Counted from the stretch's first letter, positions 17,400 to 25,495 are shown. The stretch is 36,246 bases of DNA from Enterococcus avium ATCC 14025 (GCF_000406965.1 NZ_KE136368.1:183746-219991), one strand, 5' to 3'. The notes: generated by a model not told the origin, from the letters alone. Numbers and translations: made by a program.

Positions 17400-18198
17400 T
17401 AAGTACCTCCTGAATGAGTGTGTTCCGTTGCTGCATATTTTGAACGCGGCGTTGATATTCTTCCAATTGGTAAAAATTTGGCAGAGAGTCTGTTTGATCA
17501 TGATGAGGCATCACTTGCAGCAACTCCTTTTTTACAGAATTTACGGATACTTCATAGAATGCAGTATCGTCTAGCGTTGTCATACTATCAGGATTAACAG
17601 GTGGATAATCCACACCAAATTGATCTCTCAATCCGCTTTGATAATAAGAGCGAACGATTTTTCCCCGAAGATTTTGATCGCCATTTACGCTAAGATACAT
17701 CATGATTGCAACGCCTTCTTTAACTCGTCTCTGGGCGATCCCCGCAATTTTTTTTCCTTTAATGGAAAGATCGTATTTACCTGGACAATAAGAATCAGCG
17801 ACTTCGCCAATTTCTATTCCTAATTTGCCAAAGCGAGTTTGCTCTAACCAGTCTACCATTGCCTGGTAACCGTCATCAATTGATAAGGCAGAGATTGAAT
17901 TTTTAGGAAGAATTAAAGAGACATTCAAAATACCTGTGTCGCTAATAACACCCAAACCGCCGGCATTACGTAAAAGCAAATGATAGCCTTCTTTTTGAAC
18001 TACTTTAAGTGCTTCATTAAAATAAGGGACCCTGCTGTCCTTCATTCCTAAGATTAATGTTTTTGGTAACTGCCAAAAGTGAATGATCGGCTGCTCTTGC
18101 TCACCGCTGAATTCTGTTAGTACATCAGTCAAAGCAAAGGGATTGAATAAATCTGTATGCGGGAGCATTCCTTGGTCAAAAAGCAACGCTTCTTTCAT
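17389..18198 (-). CDS. lipL: Octanoyl/lipoyl transferase (LipL/LplA family)
   Basis: This 269-residue protein has the biotin/lipoate ligase fold. The motifs RNAGGLGVISD (about 78-88), the catalytic-type Cys138 in ADSYCPGKYDLS and Lys149 in KGKKIAGIAQRR match octanoyl-[GcvH]:E2 amidotransferase LipL (YwfL) rather than an ATP-dependent LplA. LipL passes octanoyl from GcvH to pyruvate dehydrogenase E2. A free-lipoate ligase role cannot be excluded. The ribosome site is GAGAGGAAG, and a TATAAT -10 lies on the minus strand at 18237-18232. Confidence 0.78.
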   Translation of the reverse strand: MKEALLFDQGMLPHTDLFNPFALTDVLTEFSGEQEQPIIHFWQLPKTLILGMKDSRVPYFNEALKVVQKEGYHLLLRNAGGLGVISDTGILNVSLILPKNSISALSIDDGYQAMVDWLEQTRFGKLGIEIGEVADSYCPGKYDLSIKGKKIAGIAQRRVKEGVAIMMYLSVNGDQNLRGKIVRSYYQSGLRDQFGVDYPPVNPDSMTTLDDTAFYEVSVNSVKKELLQVMPHHDQTDSLPNFYQLEEYQRRVQNMQQRNTLIQEVLNDL

Positions 18199-18441
18199 CT
18201 AATCTTCCTCTCGTTCCTTGTATTCTTTCTTATTATAAACAAAAATACAGAAAGTAAGTAATTATGTCGCTCAAAAAAGCAGAAGTAGTTGACAAAAAAA
18301 GCAAAACCGACAAAAATAAGTAGTGGAAGAATATCAACTTTTCTTGTATTTGGCTATAAAGTAAGTGATAACCAAAAGGCATAAAAAGTGATAGATGCAA
18401 AAAAATAAGTACATGAAACAAAAAAAAGGAGTGGGAGCTCT
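18199..18441. promoter_or_regulatory. Divergent promoter region between lipL and the DUF1934 gene
   Basis: The 240-base AT-rich region lies between two divergent genes. On the minus strand, TATAAT (18237-18232) is a likely -10 for lipL. On the plus strand, TTGACA at 18289-18294 and TATAAA near 18352 are candidate elements for the downstream gene, but no pair has perfect spacing. No gene is seen. Confidence 0.4.
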
Positions 18442-18876
18442 GTGAATATCAATGAAGGTATTCCTGCCAAAATTAAGGTTCAAACAAAAGTTACTCAAAA
18501 CAATGAAACAGAGGACTTTGTTTTCGATCTTCCTGGTCAAGTTGTTAAGATGGGAGACACGCTGTATATCCGTTACAAAGAGATTCAGCAAGATGGTCAA
18601 GAAGTTCCAGTTACGGTGAAAGTAATGCCGGATTCGCAGGTACAATTAATTCGTTCTGGTGAAACTCGAATGCGAATGCGCTTTGCCTATCGAGAGAAAA
18701 TGGAAACCAGTTACAAGACACCATTTGGTATTTTTATGATCACGACCTATGCAAACAAAATGCACGTGAGTTTAAAGGATCGTCCATTTTCTGGTATCAT
18801 CACGATCGATTACTCGCTTTTAATGAAAGATGAAAAAGTAGGCGACTATCAGATGGTGTTAGAATTTACCACCTAA
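18442..18876 (+). CDS. DUF1934 (YwiB-like) beta-barrel protein
   Basis: This 144-residue protein belongs to DUF1934, a small calycin-like beta-barrel family common in Firmicutes next to rpoE or argS. The sequence alternates hydrophobic and charged residues with no membrane segment. The start is a GTG with GGAG about ten bases upstream. Its biochemical role is not known; the barrel suggests binding of a small hydrophobic ligand. The position before rpoE agrees with the family's usual context. Confidence 0.75.
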   Translation: MNINEGIPAKIKVQTKVTQNNETEDFVFDLPGQVVKMGDTLYIRYKEIQQDGQEVPVTVKVMPDSQVQLIRSGETRMRMRFAYREKMETSYKTPFGIFMITTYANKMHVSLKDRPFSGIITIDYSLLMKDEKVGDYQMVLEFTT

Positions 18877-18889
18877 GCATAAGAAAGGT

Positions 18890-18918
18890 TTGCTTTTTAT
18901 CCTCTGTTTTTGTATGAT
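18890..18918 (+). promoter_or_regulatory. rpoE promoter
   Basis: TTGCTT at 18890-18895 and TATGAT at 18913-18918 are separated by exactly 17 bases, an excellent SigA-type promoter. It lies between the DUF1934 gene and rpoE, so rpoE can be transcribed on its own. Confidence 0.75.
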
Positions 18919-18949
18919 AAGGAGTAGACTTTGAAAGGACGTGTCATAC

Positions 18950-19558
18950 TTGGAACTTAGTATTTTTGATGGTTTGAACAAAGATGAATTATCAATGATT
19001 GAAGTGGCACACGCAATTCTGGAAGAACGCGCAGATGTAATGGATTTTTCGGATCTAGTAAATCAAATCCAAAACTATCTTGGCAAGTCAGACAGTGAGA
19101 TTCGTGATGCATTAGCACAATTTTATACCGATTTGAATATTGATGGAAGTTTTATTTCTCTAGGAGATAATCGCTGGGGATTACGTTCATGGTACGCGAT
19201 TGATTCGATTGATGAAGAAGTGAATCATGGCTTAGAGGATGAAGAAGAGGATGCTCCTCGTCGTAAGAAACGCAAAAAAGTCAATGCCTTTATCAATGAC
19301 GATGAAGATGCGATCGACTACAATGACGACGATCCAGAAGATACAGATCTATTGGTAGACGATGAAGAAGATGAAATTGATGACGACGATGACGATGATG
19401 ATGACGAAATCGCAGCATACAACTCTGATTTACAAGAAATCGGAGCGGATGCAAGCGAAGATGACGAAGAAGTCGTTCCAGGCGGAATCGAAGATGATCT
19501 AAGCGTGATTGATGATGACGACGATGATTTTGATGATGAAGAAGAGGATGAAGAATAG
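18950..19558 (+). CDS. rpoE: RNA polymerase delta subunit RpoE
   Basis: This 202-residue protein has the delta layout. A folded N-terminal HARE-HTH domain (about 1-90) includes the family motif [11 protein letters not shown] and NRWGLRSWY; a long disordered tail made almost only of Asp and Glu follows. Delta displaces nucleic acids from RNA polymerase and speeds recycling. The TTG at 18950 (MELSIFDG) is chosen because AAAGGA lies about nine bases before it. A GTG at 18941 is in frame but too close to that site. The tail includes an uninterrupted run of nine or more acidic residues. Confidence 0.92.
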   Translation: MELSIFDGLNKDELSMIEVAHAILEERADVMDFSDLVNQIQNYLGKSDSEIRDALAQFYTDLNIDGSFISLGDNRWGLRSWYAIDSIDEEVNHGLEDEEEDAPRRKKRKKVNAFINDDEDAIDYNDDDPEDTDLLVDDEEDEIDDDDDDDDDEIAAYNSDLQEIGADASEDDEEVVPGGIEDDLSVIDDDDDDFDDEEEDEE

Positions 19559-19583
19559 ATCATAGCGATCTATTCTTTTTTTA
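19551..19583 (+). terminator. rpoE terminator
   Basis: AAGAATAGATC (19551-19561) pairs with GATCTATTCTT (19567-19577), and a T-run follows. The stem contains the rpoE stop codon. Confidence 0.88.
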
Positions 19584-19678
19584 TTCAATTTTCCAGTGTT
19601 CACAAGCGCTTCCTTTGATTCTTTTCTATGAAACGCGATAGTATAAAATTAGAAAAAGAAGAACGGAAGTGGATTGTT

Positions 19679-20938
19679 ATGGAAAAAGTACCGGAAATTA
19701 AAATCAAGCTAACAGATGTGACTGAGCGTTTAGACGAAGGCTATTTATTGCTTTCAGAATTACGCAAGGAGGCAAATGCTCCAGTTGTCAAAGCACGTCT
19801 TTTAAACAAAGAAGTGATTGCGATTTATGGAAAAGAAGCGGCCAAGAAGTTTTATGATCCGCGCAATTTCAAACGAGAAGGAGCAATGCCTAAAATTGTT
19901 TTAAAAACATTGTTTGGAGAAAATGGCGTTCAAACATTAGATGGTCAAGCGCATGAGCACAGAAAAACGATTTTTATGGATTTGATGACCCCAAAACGGA
20001 TGGAGGAATATCATCGTATTCTTGATAAAAATTTGACACAAAAACTAGATCGGCAACAGGGGCAGTTTGAATTATTCGATTTGGCTAAGGATGTTCTATT
20101 CCGTTCGATTTGTGAGTGGGCAGGCATTGATTTATCTCAATTGACTAAGAAGGAAGTAGATCAATTAGCTGAATATCAGATTTCAATGATCAGCTCTGCT
20201 GTAACAAACCCTGCGACTCATATCAAAGGCATCGATAATCGTAAAAAATCAGAAAAATGGGCCCAATCATTAATCGAAAATGCACGAATCAATCCTGTTG
20301 CTGGAAAAGAAGATGTAGCTTTGTATGCTTTTGCTAAAGCGACAGATGATCATGGTGAATTATTACCGATTGATGTTGCTGCTGTTGAGTTGTTAAATGT
20401 GATTCGTCCAACTGTAGCCTTGACTGTTTGGATTGCTCTGATGGGGCATGCGTTATTCAGTCGACCAGATATTTACCAGCGTCTCCATGCAGAATTTGAT
20501 CAGCTGCAGGATTCATTCATACAAGAAATGCGCCGATACTATCCCTTCTTCCCAATGCTACCAGCCTTTGCAATACAAGATGTGGAAGTTGACGGATACT
20601 TAATCCCTAAAGATAGCTGGGTCGTTCTTGATCTTTATGGAACAAACCACGACGATCGAATGATTGAAACGCCTGAAGTCTTTCGAATTTCCCGTTACCT
20701 AGGAAAAGAAAAACATATTTCTTATGATGAGGAGTATGAAATGATCGCTCAAGGCGGAGGAGAATTTAAAACAATGCATCGCTGTGCGGGAGAGTGGATT
20801 ACGTTGCATACGTTAAGGGTCTTTTCTGATCAGCTAGTAAATAAATACCAGTTCTCGATACCAGAGCAGGACTGGAGCATTCCGATGAATCAATTTCCAA
20901 CTTATCCGAAAAGCAAAGCACTGCTAATCAAAAAATAA
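19679..20938 (+). CDS. CYP152-type cytochrome P450, fatty-acid peroxygenase
   Basis: This 419-residue heme protein aligns along its length with B. subtilis P450 BSbeta (YbdT). The heme cysteine is C369 in HRCAGEWITL. The helix-K motif is E283-x-x-R286 in EMRRYYPF. The Arg-Pro pair R243-P244 in VIRPTVAL binds the substrate carboxylate in this family and lets H2O2 replace a reductase. It should hydroxylate or decarboxylate long-chain fatty acids. The ATG at 19679 gives the family length. A TATAAA -10 at 19642-19647 supports its own promoter. Heme would have to be taken up, since enterococci do not make it. Confidence 0.9.
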   Translation: MEKVPEIKIKLTDVTERLDEGYLLLSELRKEANAPVVKARLLNKEVIAIYGKEAAKKFYDPRNFKREGAMPKIVLKTLFGENGVQTLDGQAHEHRKTIFMDLMTPKRMEEYHRILDKNLTQKLDRQQGQFELFDLAKDVLFRSICEWAGIDLSQLTKKEVDQLAEYQISMISSAVTNPATHIKGIDNRKKSEKWAQSLIENARINPVAGKEDVALYAFAKATDDHGELLPIDVAAVELLNVIRPTVALTVWIALMGHALFSRPDIYQRLHAEFDQLQDSFIQEMRRYYPFFPMLPAFAIQDVEVDGYLIPKDSWVVLDLYGTNHDDRMIETPEVFRISRYLGKEKHISYDEEYEMIAQGGGEFKTMHRCAGEWITLHTLRVFSDQLVNKYQFSIPEQDWSIPMNQFPTYPKSKALLIKK

Positions 20939-20947
20939 TCGATAGAT

Positions 20948-20990
20948 CCTCTCTAACTAGGCTAAGCAGTCTAGTTAGAGAGGCTATTTT
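20948..20990 (+). terminator. Terminator of the P450 gene
   Basis: A perfect 13-bp stem (20948-20960 with 20971-20983) with a ten-base loop is followed by CTATTTT. It lies ten bases after the stop codon. Confidence 0.85.
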
Positions 20991-21170
20991 GCAGTTAAAA
21001 AAGATTATTTTTCTGCAATCAAATGTTTTATGTTTTGTTTAGCTGTTTGAATAATCGTTAAAACTCGTTGCTATTACAGAGTTTATACATTAAAAGAGGG
21101 CTGAAATAGATAAAATTGATAAGTATCTGTTAAAAAAGTATAGCGAAGGCTATGGAGATAGGAGATGTTA
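20991..21170. other. AT-rich junction between core and accessory DNA
   Basis: No conserved gene is visible. A promoter-like pair, TTGATA (21116-21121) and TATAGC (21139-21144) with a 17-base spacer, precedes a very short reading frame. Base composition is more AT-rich than in the housekeeping block to the left. Confidence 0.4.
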
Positions 21171-21242
21171 ATGATTCTGTCACTGAGTTTACATAGGTTT
21201 TCAAAAAACTATATTTTATATGCAGTTTTATCTATCAAGTGA
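21171..21242 (+). CDS. Possible 23-residue peptide
   Basis: A reading frame of 23 codons (starting MILSLSLHRFSK) has an AGGAG site six bases upstream and a promoter-like pair further up. The peptide is partly hydrophobic with basic residues. Its 3' end overlaps the end of the convergent zinc-ribbon gene by eight bases. It may be a toxin-type or leader peptide, or chance; nothing else supports it. Confidence 0.2.
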   Translation: MILSLSLHRFSKNYILYAVLSIK

Positions 21243-21657
21243 AGAATTTCAAAAAGGGAGCAAAAACTAATATGGGTAATAGACCTTTTAGTAAAAAATC
21301 ACCAAAAATGGGTATTTGGTAGGAGTCCATTTGAACCCTTACTTTCCCTAATGCTTTAGTAGTATTCAAATCAAATATTTTTTCTTGATTTGAATAGTTA
21401 CCGCAAGAAGGGCAAGAGAATTTATAAAGAGTTGTTTGATTTTTGGGACTAGATTTGTTAATACGTACAGCTCCCTTTATGATTTTTCGGACTTCGGGTC
21501 CTAATAAGGAATAGCTCTGATCACAAGAACTGCATCTAAAGATGTGTTTAGTATTCTCAGAATATGCTTGTTTATTAACCTTTATGAATAATTTTATTAC
21601 TCTATAAAAAAAATTTATTGCTAATAGAGAAAATAGAAAAGTTCCGATGTAAACCAT
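21235..21657 (-). CDS. Membrane protein with a zinc-ribbon core, unknown function
   Basis: This 140-residue protein is not recognised. It has an N-terminal membrane segment (about residues 4-24), a soluble middle with two Cys pairs (CSSC about 42-45 and CPSC about 83-86) likely to bind one zinc, and a hydrophobic C-terminal segment (about 117-138). AAAGGAG precedes the ATG. It lies in an accessory region with other single small genes. Confidence 0.6.
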   Translation of the reverse strand: MVYIGTFLFSLLAINFFYRVIKLFIKVNKQAYSENTKHIFRCSSCDQSYSLLGPEVRKIIKGAVRINKSSPKNQTTLYKFSCPSCGNYSNQEKIFDLNTTKALGKVRVQMDSYQIPIFGDFLLKGLLPILVFAPFLKFFT

Positions 21658-21812
21658 ATTGCACTCCTTTGTATTTAATTACTAATAATAATTGTAATAC
21701 GAAGAAATAGTGAAGGCAATATACAATAAGTTTGCTATAGGAGAAATTCAGGGAACAAAGCTCACTTACATGGAGCAATAGCGGAAAAATTACATAGCCT
21801 TAAAATAGTCAA

Positions 21813-22109
21813 TTAAGCAGTAATTAGGAACATGAGAATAATCAAAAGGGTATAAATGAGCAGGCCCAATGGATTTCTCGGATTTATTGTTAAGCCATAG
21901 CCTATTGGTCTAGATACAAATAATTTTTTGGGCTCTTTGGGAACTAGAATTAAAACAAGGATGGCATTCATACTAAGAACCAAAGCTATGATAATACCAA
22001 TGTAATTGATGTTCAAGTTTGCTAGTAAAGTGTTTTTTAAAGTGTAAAGAATGATAAGAATTATCGCTAATATACCCAATGCTATACCTAGTACTTTGTT
22101 ATTACTCAT
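21813..22109 (-). CDS. Small membrane protein, three membrane segments
   Basis: This 98-residue protein is almost all membrane helix: about residues 7-25, 36-56 and 78-97. No family is recognised. GGAGG precedes the ATG at a good distance, which supports real expression. The neighbouring zinc-ribbon gene is on the same strand about 155 bases downstream. Confidence 0.5.
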   Translation of the reverse strand: MSNNKVLGIALGILAIILIILYTLKNTLLANLNINYIGIIIALVLSMNAILVLILVPKEPKKLFVSRPIGYGLTINPRNPLGLLIYTLLIILMFLITA

Positions 22110-22219
22110 TTAAAAACCTCCAATGACTACTCAACTTTAGGATAGAACTATTGTTTTTGTAAGTCAATACGAACTAGATTATCGGAGAAATTACTGGAAG
22201 GTGCAAAGGAGCGTGAAAC

Positions 22220-22417
22220 ATGGCTATTAAGACTGATGTGTTTAGCATATTAGACGCACGTATTGAAATATTGGAGCGTAAAGTAGAGTGGTTTGAGAAA
22301 TTTGGAAATCGCAGTAAAACCAAAGAGGTACTAGAACATGTTATTGCTATTGAACGATTGTCTGAGTTAAAAAGCGTTAAATCATACCTTGAATACAGTG
22401 TGCATTGGCAGAACTGA
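22220..22417 (+). CDS. Small helical protein, unknown function
   Basis: This 65-residue protein is rich in Glu, Lys and Leu and should form two helices. It has no known motif. AAAGGAG lies eight bases before the ATG. It is followed 32 bases later by another small gene on the same strand; both resemble accessory proteins of phage or mobile elements, but no function can be given. Confidence 0.5.
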   Translation: MAIKTDVFSILDARIEILERKVEWFEKFGNRSKTKEVLEHVIAIERLSELKSVKSYLEYSVHWQN

Positions 22418-22449
22418 TGAGTTATTGGAGGACATAGAGGAGGAATATC

Positions 22450-22659
22450 ATGGCATCTTTTGAAATTAATTGGGAAAGAAAGCAACAAGTTAGCATTGAA
22501 ATTGAGGCTGAAACCGCTGAGGAAGCATACAACAAATGGAGCGAAGGAGATTACGGCACTATACCAGACGTAAATGATGAAGACATCATTGGAAATTATG
22601 TCGAAGTAGATGGGGAAACCTATTACCTGAATCGATTTGAAAAAGTAAAGTTCGGGTAA
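22450..22659 (+). CDS. Small acidic protein, unknown function
   Basis: This 69-residue acidic protein has an AETAEEAYNKW segment and a beta-rich ending (VEVDGETYYLNRFEKV). No family is recognised with confidence. An AGAGGAGG site precedes the ATG. It forms a likely two-gene unit with the gene before it. Confidence 0.5.
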   Translation: MASFEINWERKQQVSIEIEAETAEEAYNKWSEGDYGTIPDVNDEDIIGNYVEVDGETYYLNRFEKVKFG

Positions 22660-22716
22660 CGACAACTATCGAGTAGAAAATTCCTGTAGCAAAGGGGTTT
22701 AAATTCGTTTTAAAAT

Positions 22717-23040
22717 TCAATTTTTACGATTCCTTCTAATTGCCATAACGACATTAAGCACTACGATATACAACAGCAAAAACAAGATGGAACCAATACA
22801 AATGATTAGTACAGGAAGAATCGTTAAATCTCCGCCTGCTGAATCATAGCTACCCTGCAGACTTGTAGGTAACACGAGAGCTAAATTTAAGAACATCATG
22901 AAAAGGGTACTGCTAAGAATTGCAGTTAAATTCAATTTTAGAAAGAAATTCAGTTTATGAAACCTCTTGGAAGCAAATCTATATAGTAAATAGTGTATTG
23001 GGATGACACAAAAGGATAACAGGAATATTAGCATGACCAT
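22717..23040 (-). CDS. Membrane protein, unknown function
   Basis: This 107-residue protein has three predicted membrane segments (about residues 2-20, 35-56 and 73-97) and a basic C-terminus RRNRKN. GGAG lies upstream at an acceptable distance, and a TATACT -10 is present on the minus strand near 23064. Its function is not recognisable. Confidence 0.45.
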   Translation of the reverse strand: MVMLIFLLSFCVIPIHYLLYRFASKRFHKLNFFLKLNLTAILSSTLFMMFLNLALVLPTSLQGSYDSAGGDLTILPVLIICIGSILFLLLYIVVLNVVMAIRRNRKN

Positions 23041-23101
23041 TAAATAAAAAACTCCTTTTCAGCATAGTATACCAAAAAACAAAAAAAGAGTTGAGAAGTT
23101 A

Positions 23102-23373
23102 ATTCTGGTAACCACACCATTCAAAGAGGAAAAATTGGGGGAAATACAAAAAATCAAATCTAATGGCGGAGATATGGAAGTTCATTTCCCATTTCCACTT
23201 AAATATGGGCAATATAAATCCAATGGACGATAAAGGTAATTGCTAAAATAATTGCATCGGACAAGAAGATCGAAGCCAAAGGTAGAAAAATTCTTTTCCG
23301 TAAAGGTTTTACTACAAATGGCGACAAGGTAAATGAACATTATAGAACTATTGATATTTTGGATGATTTGTAA
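23102..23373 (+). pseudogene. Decayed coding remnant (plus strand)
   Basis: Two open stretches in different frames can be joined. One reads PFKEEKLGEIQKIKSNGG and ends at a stop near 23231; the other, beginning about 23234, reads VIAKIIASDKKIEAKG and ends at the TAA at 23371-23373. A single frameshift would link them. No family was recognised and no start or ribosome site remains. Confidence 0.35.
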
Positions 23374-23640
23374 ATTCAAGAGCTTCTTCAACTTTTAACT
23401 CAGCAGAAATAAATAATGCAGCAGCAGTAAGAAATTCTTTCATATCCTGTATGTTTTCATCATCATGGACTCCAACAAAATGTGTTTCATCATTTCCACT
23501 CCATACAGCAGCTTTCGCAATTGCTTGGATTTTAAGAAATTTTGATAAATTTTCGTTAATGACTTTTCCTAAAAAACTTATCTTTTACTACTTCTTCAGA
23601 TTCAGAATCTTGATGAATCACATATTCTTTCTCTAGAGCG
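23348..23640 (-). pseudogene. Decayed coding remnant (minus strand)
   Basis: On the minus strand a reading frame ends at 23348. It contains LSKFLKIQAIAKAAVWSG and then the acidic HDDENIQDMKEFL. A frameshift near 23570 separates this from an upstream stretch EKEYVIHQDSESEEVV. The left end overlaps the plus-strand remnant by 26 bases. The right end breaks at the endolysin fragment, so a deletion joined them. Not recognised. Confidence 0.35.
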
Positions 23641-23641
23641 T

Positions 23642-23953
23642 CAGAAGGCAATACTCAGAAAAGGGTATTGGTCATTCGATGTTCCACGGGTCCGCGACTA
23701 CAAGAAGTATTGGGCTGTTCAATTCATGATGGTGTCATTAGCGGACAAATCAAAAAATCGTGTTAATCGAAATATTCCTAGGGTTGAATTTGGACCGGGC
23801 GTATCTAATGTTATTCGCGCTTTACAAAAATTATTGAAGGTTACGCTTGACGGTAACTTCGGTTCGGATACCTATACTGATTTACAGAGAAGAATGGGAA
23901 CGCTTCAAGACGGAGAAAATAGGATTGTGTTAAAGCGATGGAGCGTCGATTGA
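23642..23953 (+). pseudogene. Phage endolysin, C-terminal fragment
   Basis: The frame ends at 23953 and is open back to the breakpoint near 23640 with no start or ribosome site. The last 80 residues contain SNVIRALQKLLKVTLDGNFG, followed by TYTDLQRRMGT, the pattern of a peptidoglycan-binding (PG_binding_1-like) repeat. Such repeats occur at the C-terminus of phage lysins. The catalytic domain is missing, so this is a prophage remnant. Confidence 0.6.
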
Positions 23954-23975
23954 ATGAAGGAAATAACTAAAAAAT

Positions 23976-24010
23976 AGCCCTCGCTTCAGCGAGGACTGCG
24001 ATCTTTATTT
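23976..24010. terminator. Hairpin after the endolysin fragment
   Basis: CCTCGC (23979-23984) pairs with GCGAGG (23989-23994) around TTCA, extended by AG/CT. The T-rich tail at 24003-24010 (CTTTATTT) is the exact target copied by the adjacent ISL3-type insertion. An A-run on the left would let it act on the minus strand as well. Confidence 0.6.
24003..24010. repeat. 8-bp target duplication CTTTATTT (left copy)
   Basis: The same eight bases recur at 25535-25542, directly after the other end of the element. ISL3 elements are known to make 8-bp duplications, so the pair fixes both boundaries. Confidence 0.92.
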
Positions 24011-24077
24011 GGTTCTATAATATTTGGTGTTGTTACTCTTTTTGAGCGAGAACACCAAGTATTTTTTTATACAAAAA

Positions 24078-24138
24078 GACATTTGGTTGTCCTATAATTA
24101 AATCGCTGAACCCAATCATAGGAGGCGAACCAAATGTC
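24078..24138 (+). promoter_or_regulatory. Fold-back inverted repeat over the transposase start codon
   Basis: Bases 24078-24088 (GACATTTGGTT) and 24128-24138 (AACCAAATGTC) are perfectly complementary, and the second arm contains the ATG start at 24134. A TATAAT -10 at 24093-24098 lies between the arms, so native transcripts starting near 24105 lack the first arm. Only transcripts entering from outside could fold and hide the start. The GGAGG site (24121-24125) is next to the arm. Confidence 0.6.
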
Positions 24139-25450
24139 CAGTATTAAGAATATCAAATATAAAGATAATTGCCTAGACAAAACCATCAAACAAATCCTAA
24201 ATATTCACGATTCCAACATTACTTTTTCTAAAGACGCCGTTTCAAAAGAAAAAGTCCATGACAGAATGGCCACCGTCTTTACTGGTCGACTGAGCTATCC
24301 GTCTCCTCGATGTGAGTGTTGCGGCTACGACTCCGTCATCCATCATGGCTACAAAGATAGCTGGATTCAATTACTCCCTTATCAAGAGGTGTCTACCTAT
24401 CTTCATCTCTATAAACAACGGTTTTATTGTAAACAGTGTCACCATACCTTTTCAGCTAAAACCTATTATGTCGCAGAAAACTGTTATCTCTCCCAAGCGC
24501 TCAAGTTTGCGATCGCTGTTGATTTAAAGAAGAAAATTTCGATGAAAGATATCGCTCAACGTTACTTGATTTCCGCTAAAACGGTCGAACGGGTCTTGGA
24601 TTCTTTTTTTGAAGAACCACGACTGAAGCCCAATTACTTACCCAAACATCTATTGATTGATGAATTCAAAGGAACTAAGGACTGTCAGGGCGCCATGTGT
24701 TTTATTCTCAGTGACGCGGACACGGGGAAAATCTTTGATATTTTAGAGGATCGAAGAAGCTTCAAGCTGATCGCCTATTTCATGCGCTTTACTTATCACG
24801 CACGGAAAAACGTTTCTCATGTCGTGATGGATATGAATGCGGGCTATGATTCTGTGACAAAGGTCGTTTTCCCAAATGCTCGGATTTCCATTGATCGATT
24901 TCATGTGATCCAACAACTCAATCGTGCGTTTAACAAACAACGGATAAAAACCATGAATCACTTGAAAAAGAGCGACCCGCAAGCCATGAAAAAGTATCGC
25001 AAGCTTAAGAAATATTGGCGAACCATTCTGAAAAAAAATAGAAAAATCAATTATTCTTCGCTCAAACAATACCCGCTTTTCCAACGGAAATACCTGACGG
25101 AATCGGAAGTATTGGACTATTTATTATCGATTGACGAGCACTTACGGACAAGCTATGATGTGTATCAAAATTTGTTGGATGCCTTTGATACCAAAGATTA
25201 TAAAGACTTTTACGAACGCATTGATCACTTACCCACGATGCTTGATCCAGCATTTAAAAAAGCGATTCTTTACTTAAACAAACACAAACAAGCGATTATC
25301 AATGCATTAAAATACCCCTATTCGAACGGAAAACTTGAAGGGAAGAATAACTTGATTAAAGTGATCAAGAGAGTGGCATTCGGTTTTAGAACCTTTCGCC
25401 ACCTTCGTATGCGAATTCTAATTCAACAGAACATTTGCGACATTATTTGA
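24134..25450 (+). CDS. ISL3-family transposase
   Basis: This 438-residue enzyme moves the surrounding element. It begins with a zinc-binding region (Cys60, Cys63, Cys99, Cys102), then a helix-turn-helix (about 133-155, ISMKDIAQRYLISAKTVERV), then the DDE catalytic domain. D176 in LLIDEFKG and D233 in VVMDMNAGYD are likely catalytic acids, with the Glu in NGKLEGKNNLIKV as the third. Length and motifs are typical for the family and no defects are seen. Confidence 0.92.
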   Translation: MSSIKNIKYKDNCLDKTIKQILNIHDSNITFSKDAVSKEKVHDRMATVFTGRLSYPSPRCECCGYDSVIHHGYKDSWIQLLPYQEVSTYLHLYKQRFYCKQCHHTFSAKTYYVAENCYLSQALKFAIAVDLKKKISMKDIAQRYLISAKTVERVLDSFFEEPRLKPNYLPKHLLIDEFKGTKDCQGAMCFILSDADTGKIFDILEDRRSFKLIAYFMRFTYHARKNVSHVVMDMNAGYDSVTKVVFPNARISIDRFHVIQQLNRAFNKQRIKTMNHLKKSDPQAMKKYRKLKKYWRTILKKNRKINYSSLKQYPLFQRKYLTESEVLDYLLSIDEHLRTSYDVYQNLLDAFDTKDYKDFYERIDHLPTMLDPAFKKAILYLNKHKQAIINALKYPYSNGKLEGKNNLIKVIKRVAFGFRTFRHLRMRILIQQNICDII

Positions 25451-25469
25451 ACAAGAAAACAAAAAGAAA

Positions 25470-25495
25470 AAAGGAAACGCCGAAGCATTTCCTTT
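25470..25495 (+). terminator. Hairpin after the ISL3 transposase gene
   Basis: AAAGGAAA (25470-25477) pairs with TTTCCTTT (25488-25495), with an inner GC pair. The U-run after it is short, so termination may be moderate; an A-run on the left would support the opposite direction. Confidence 0.5.

Noticed and set aside
17400-17501. N-terminal extension of the HD-domain protein
   Set aside because: The 34 extra residues overlap the lipL gene in another frame and have no ribosome site; MTYKYQ has GGAGGT and fits EF1143.
19318-19558. GATGAC repeats as a DNA microsatellite or repeat array
   Set aside because: The pattern is explained by codons of the acidic tail of RpoE, which is conserved in the family.
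19318-19563. Minus-strand frame encoding a serine-rich protein
   Set aside because: It is the shadow of the Asp/Glu codons of the RpoE tail.
22174-22665. Long minus-strand frame opposite the two small plus-strand genes
   Set aside because: Both plus-strand genes have strong ribosome sites and reasonable composition; the minus-strand frame has none.
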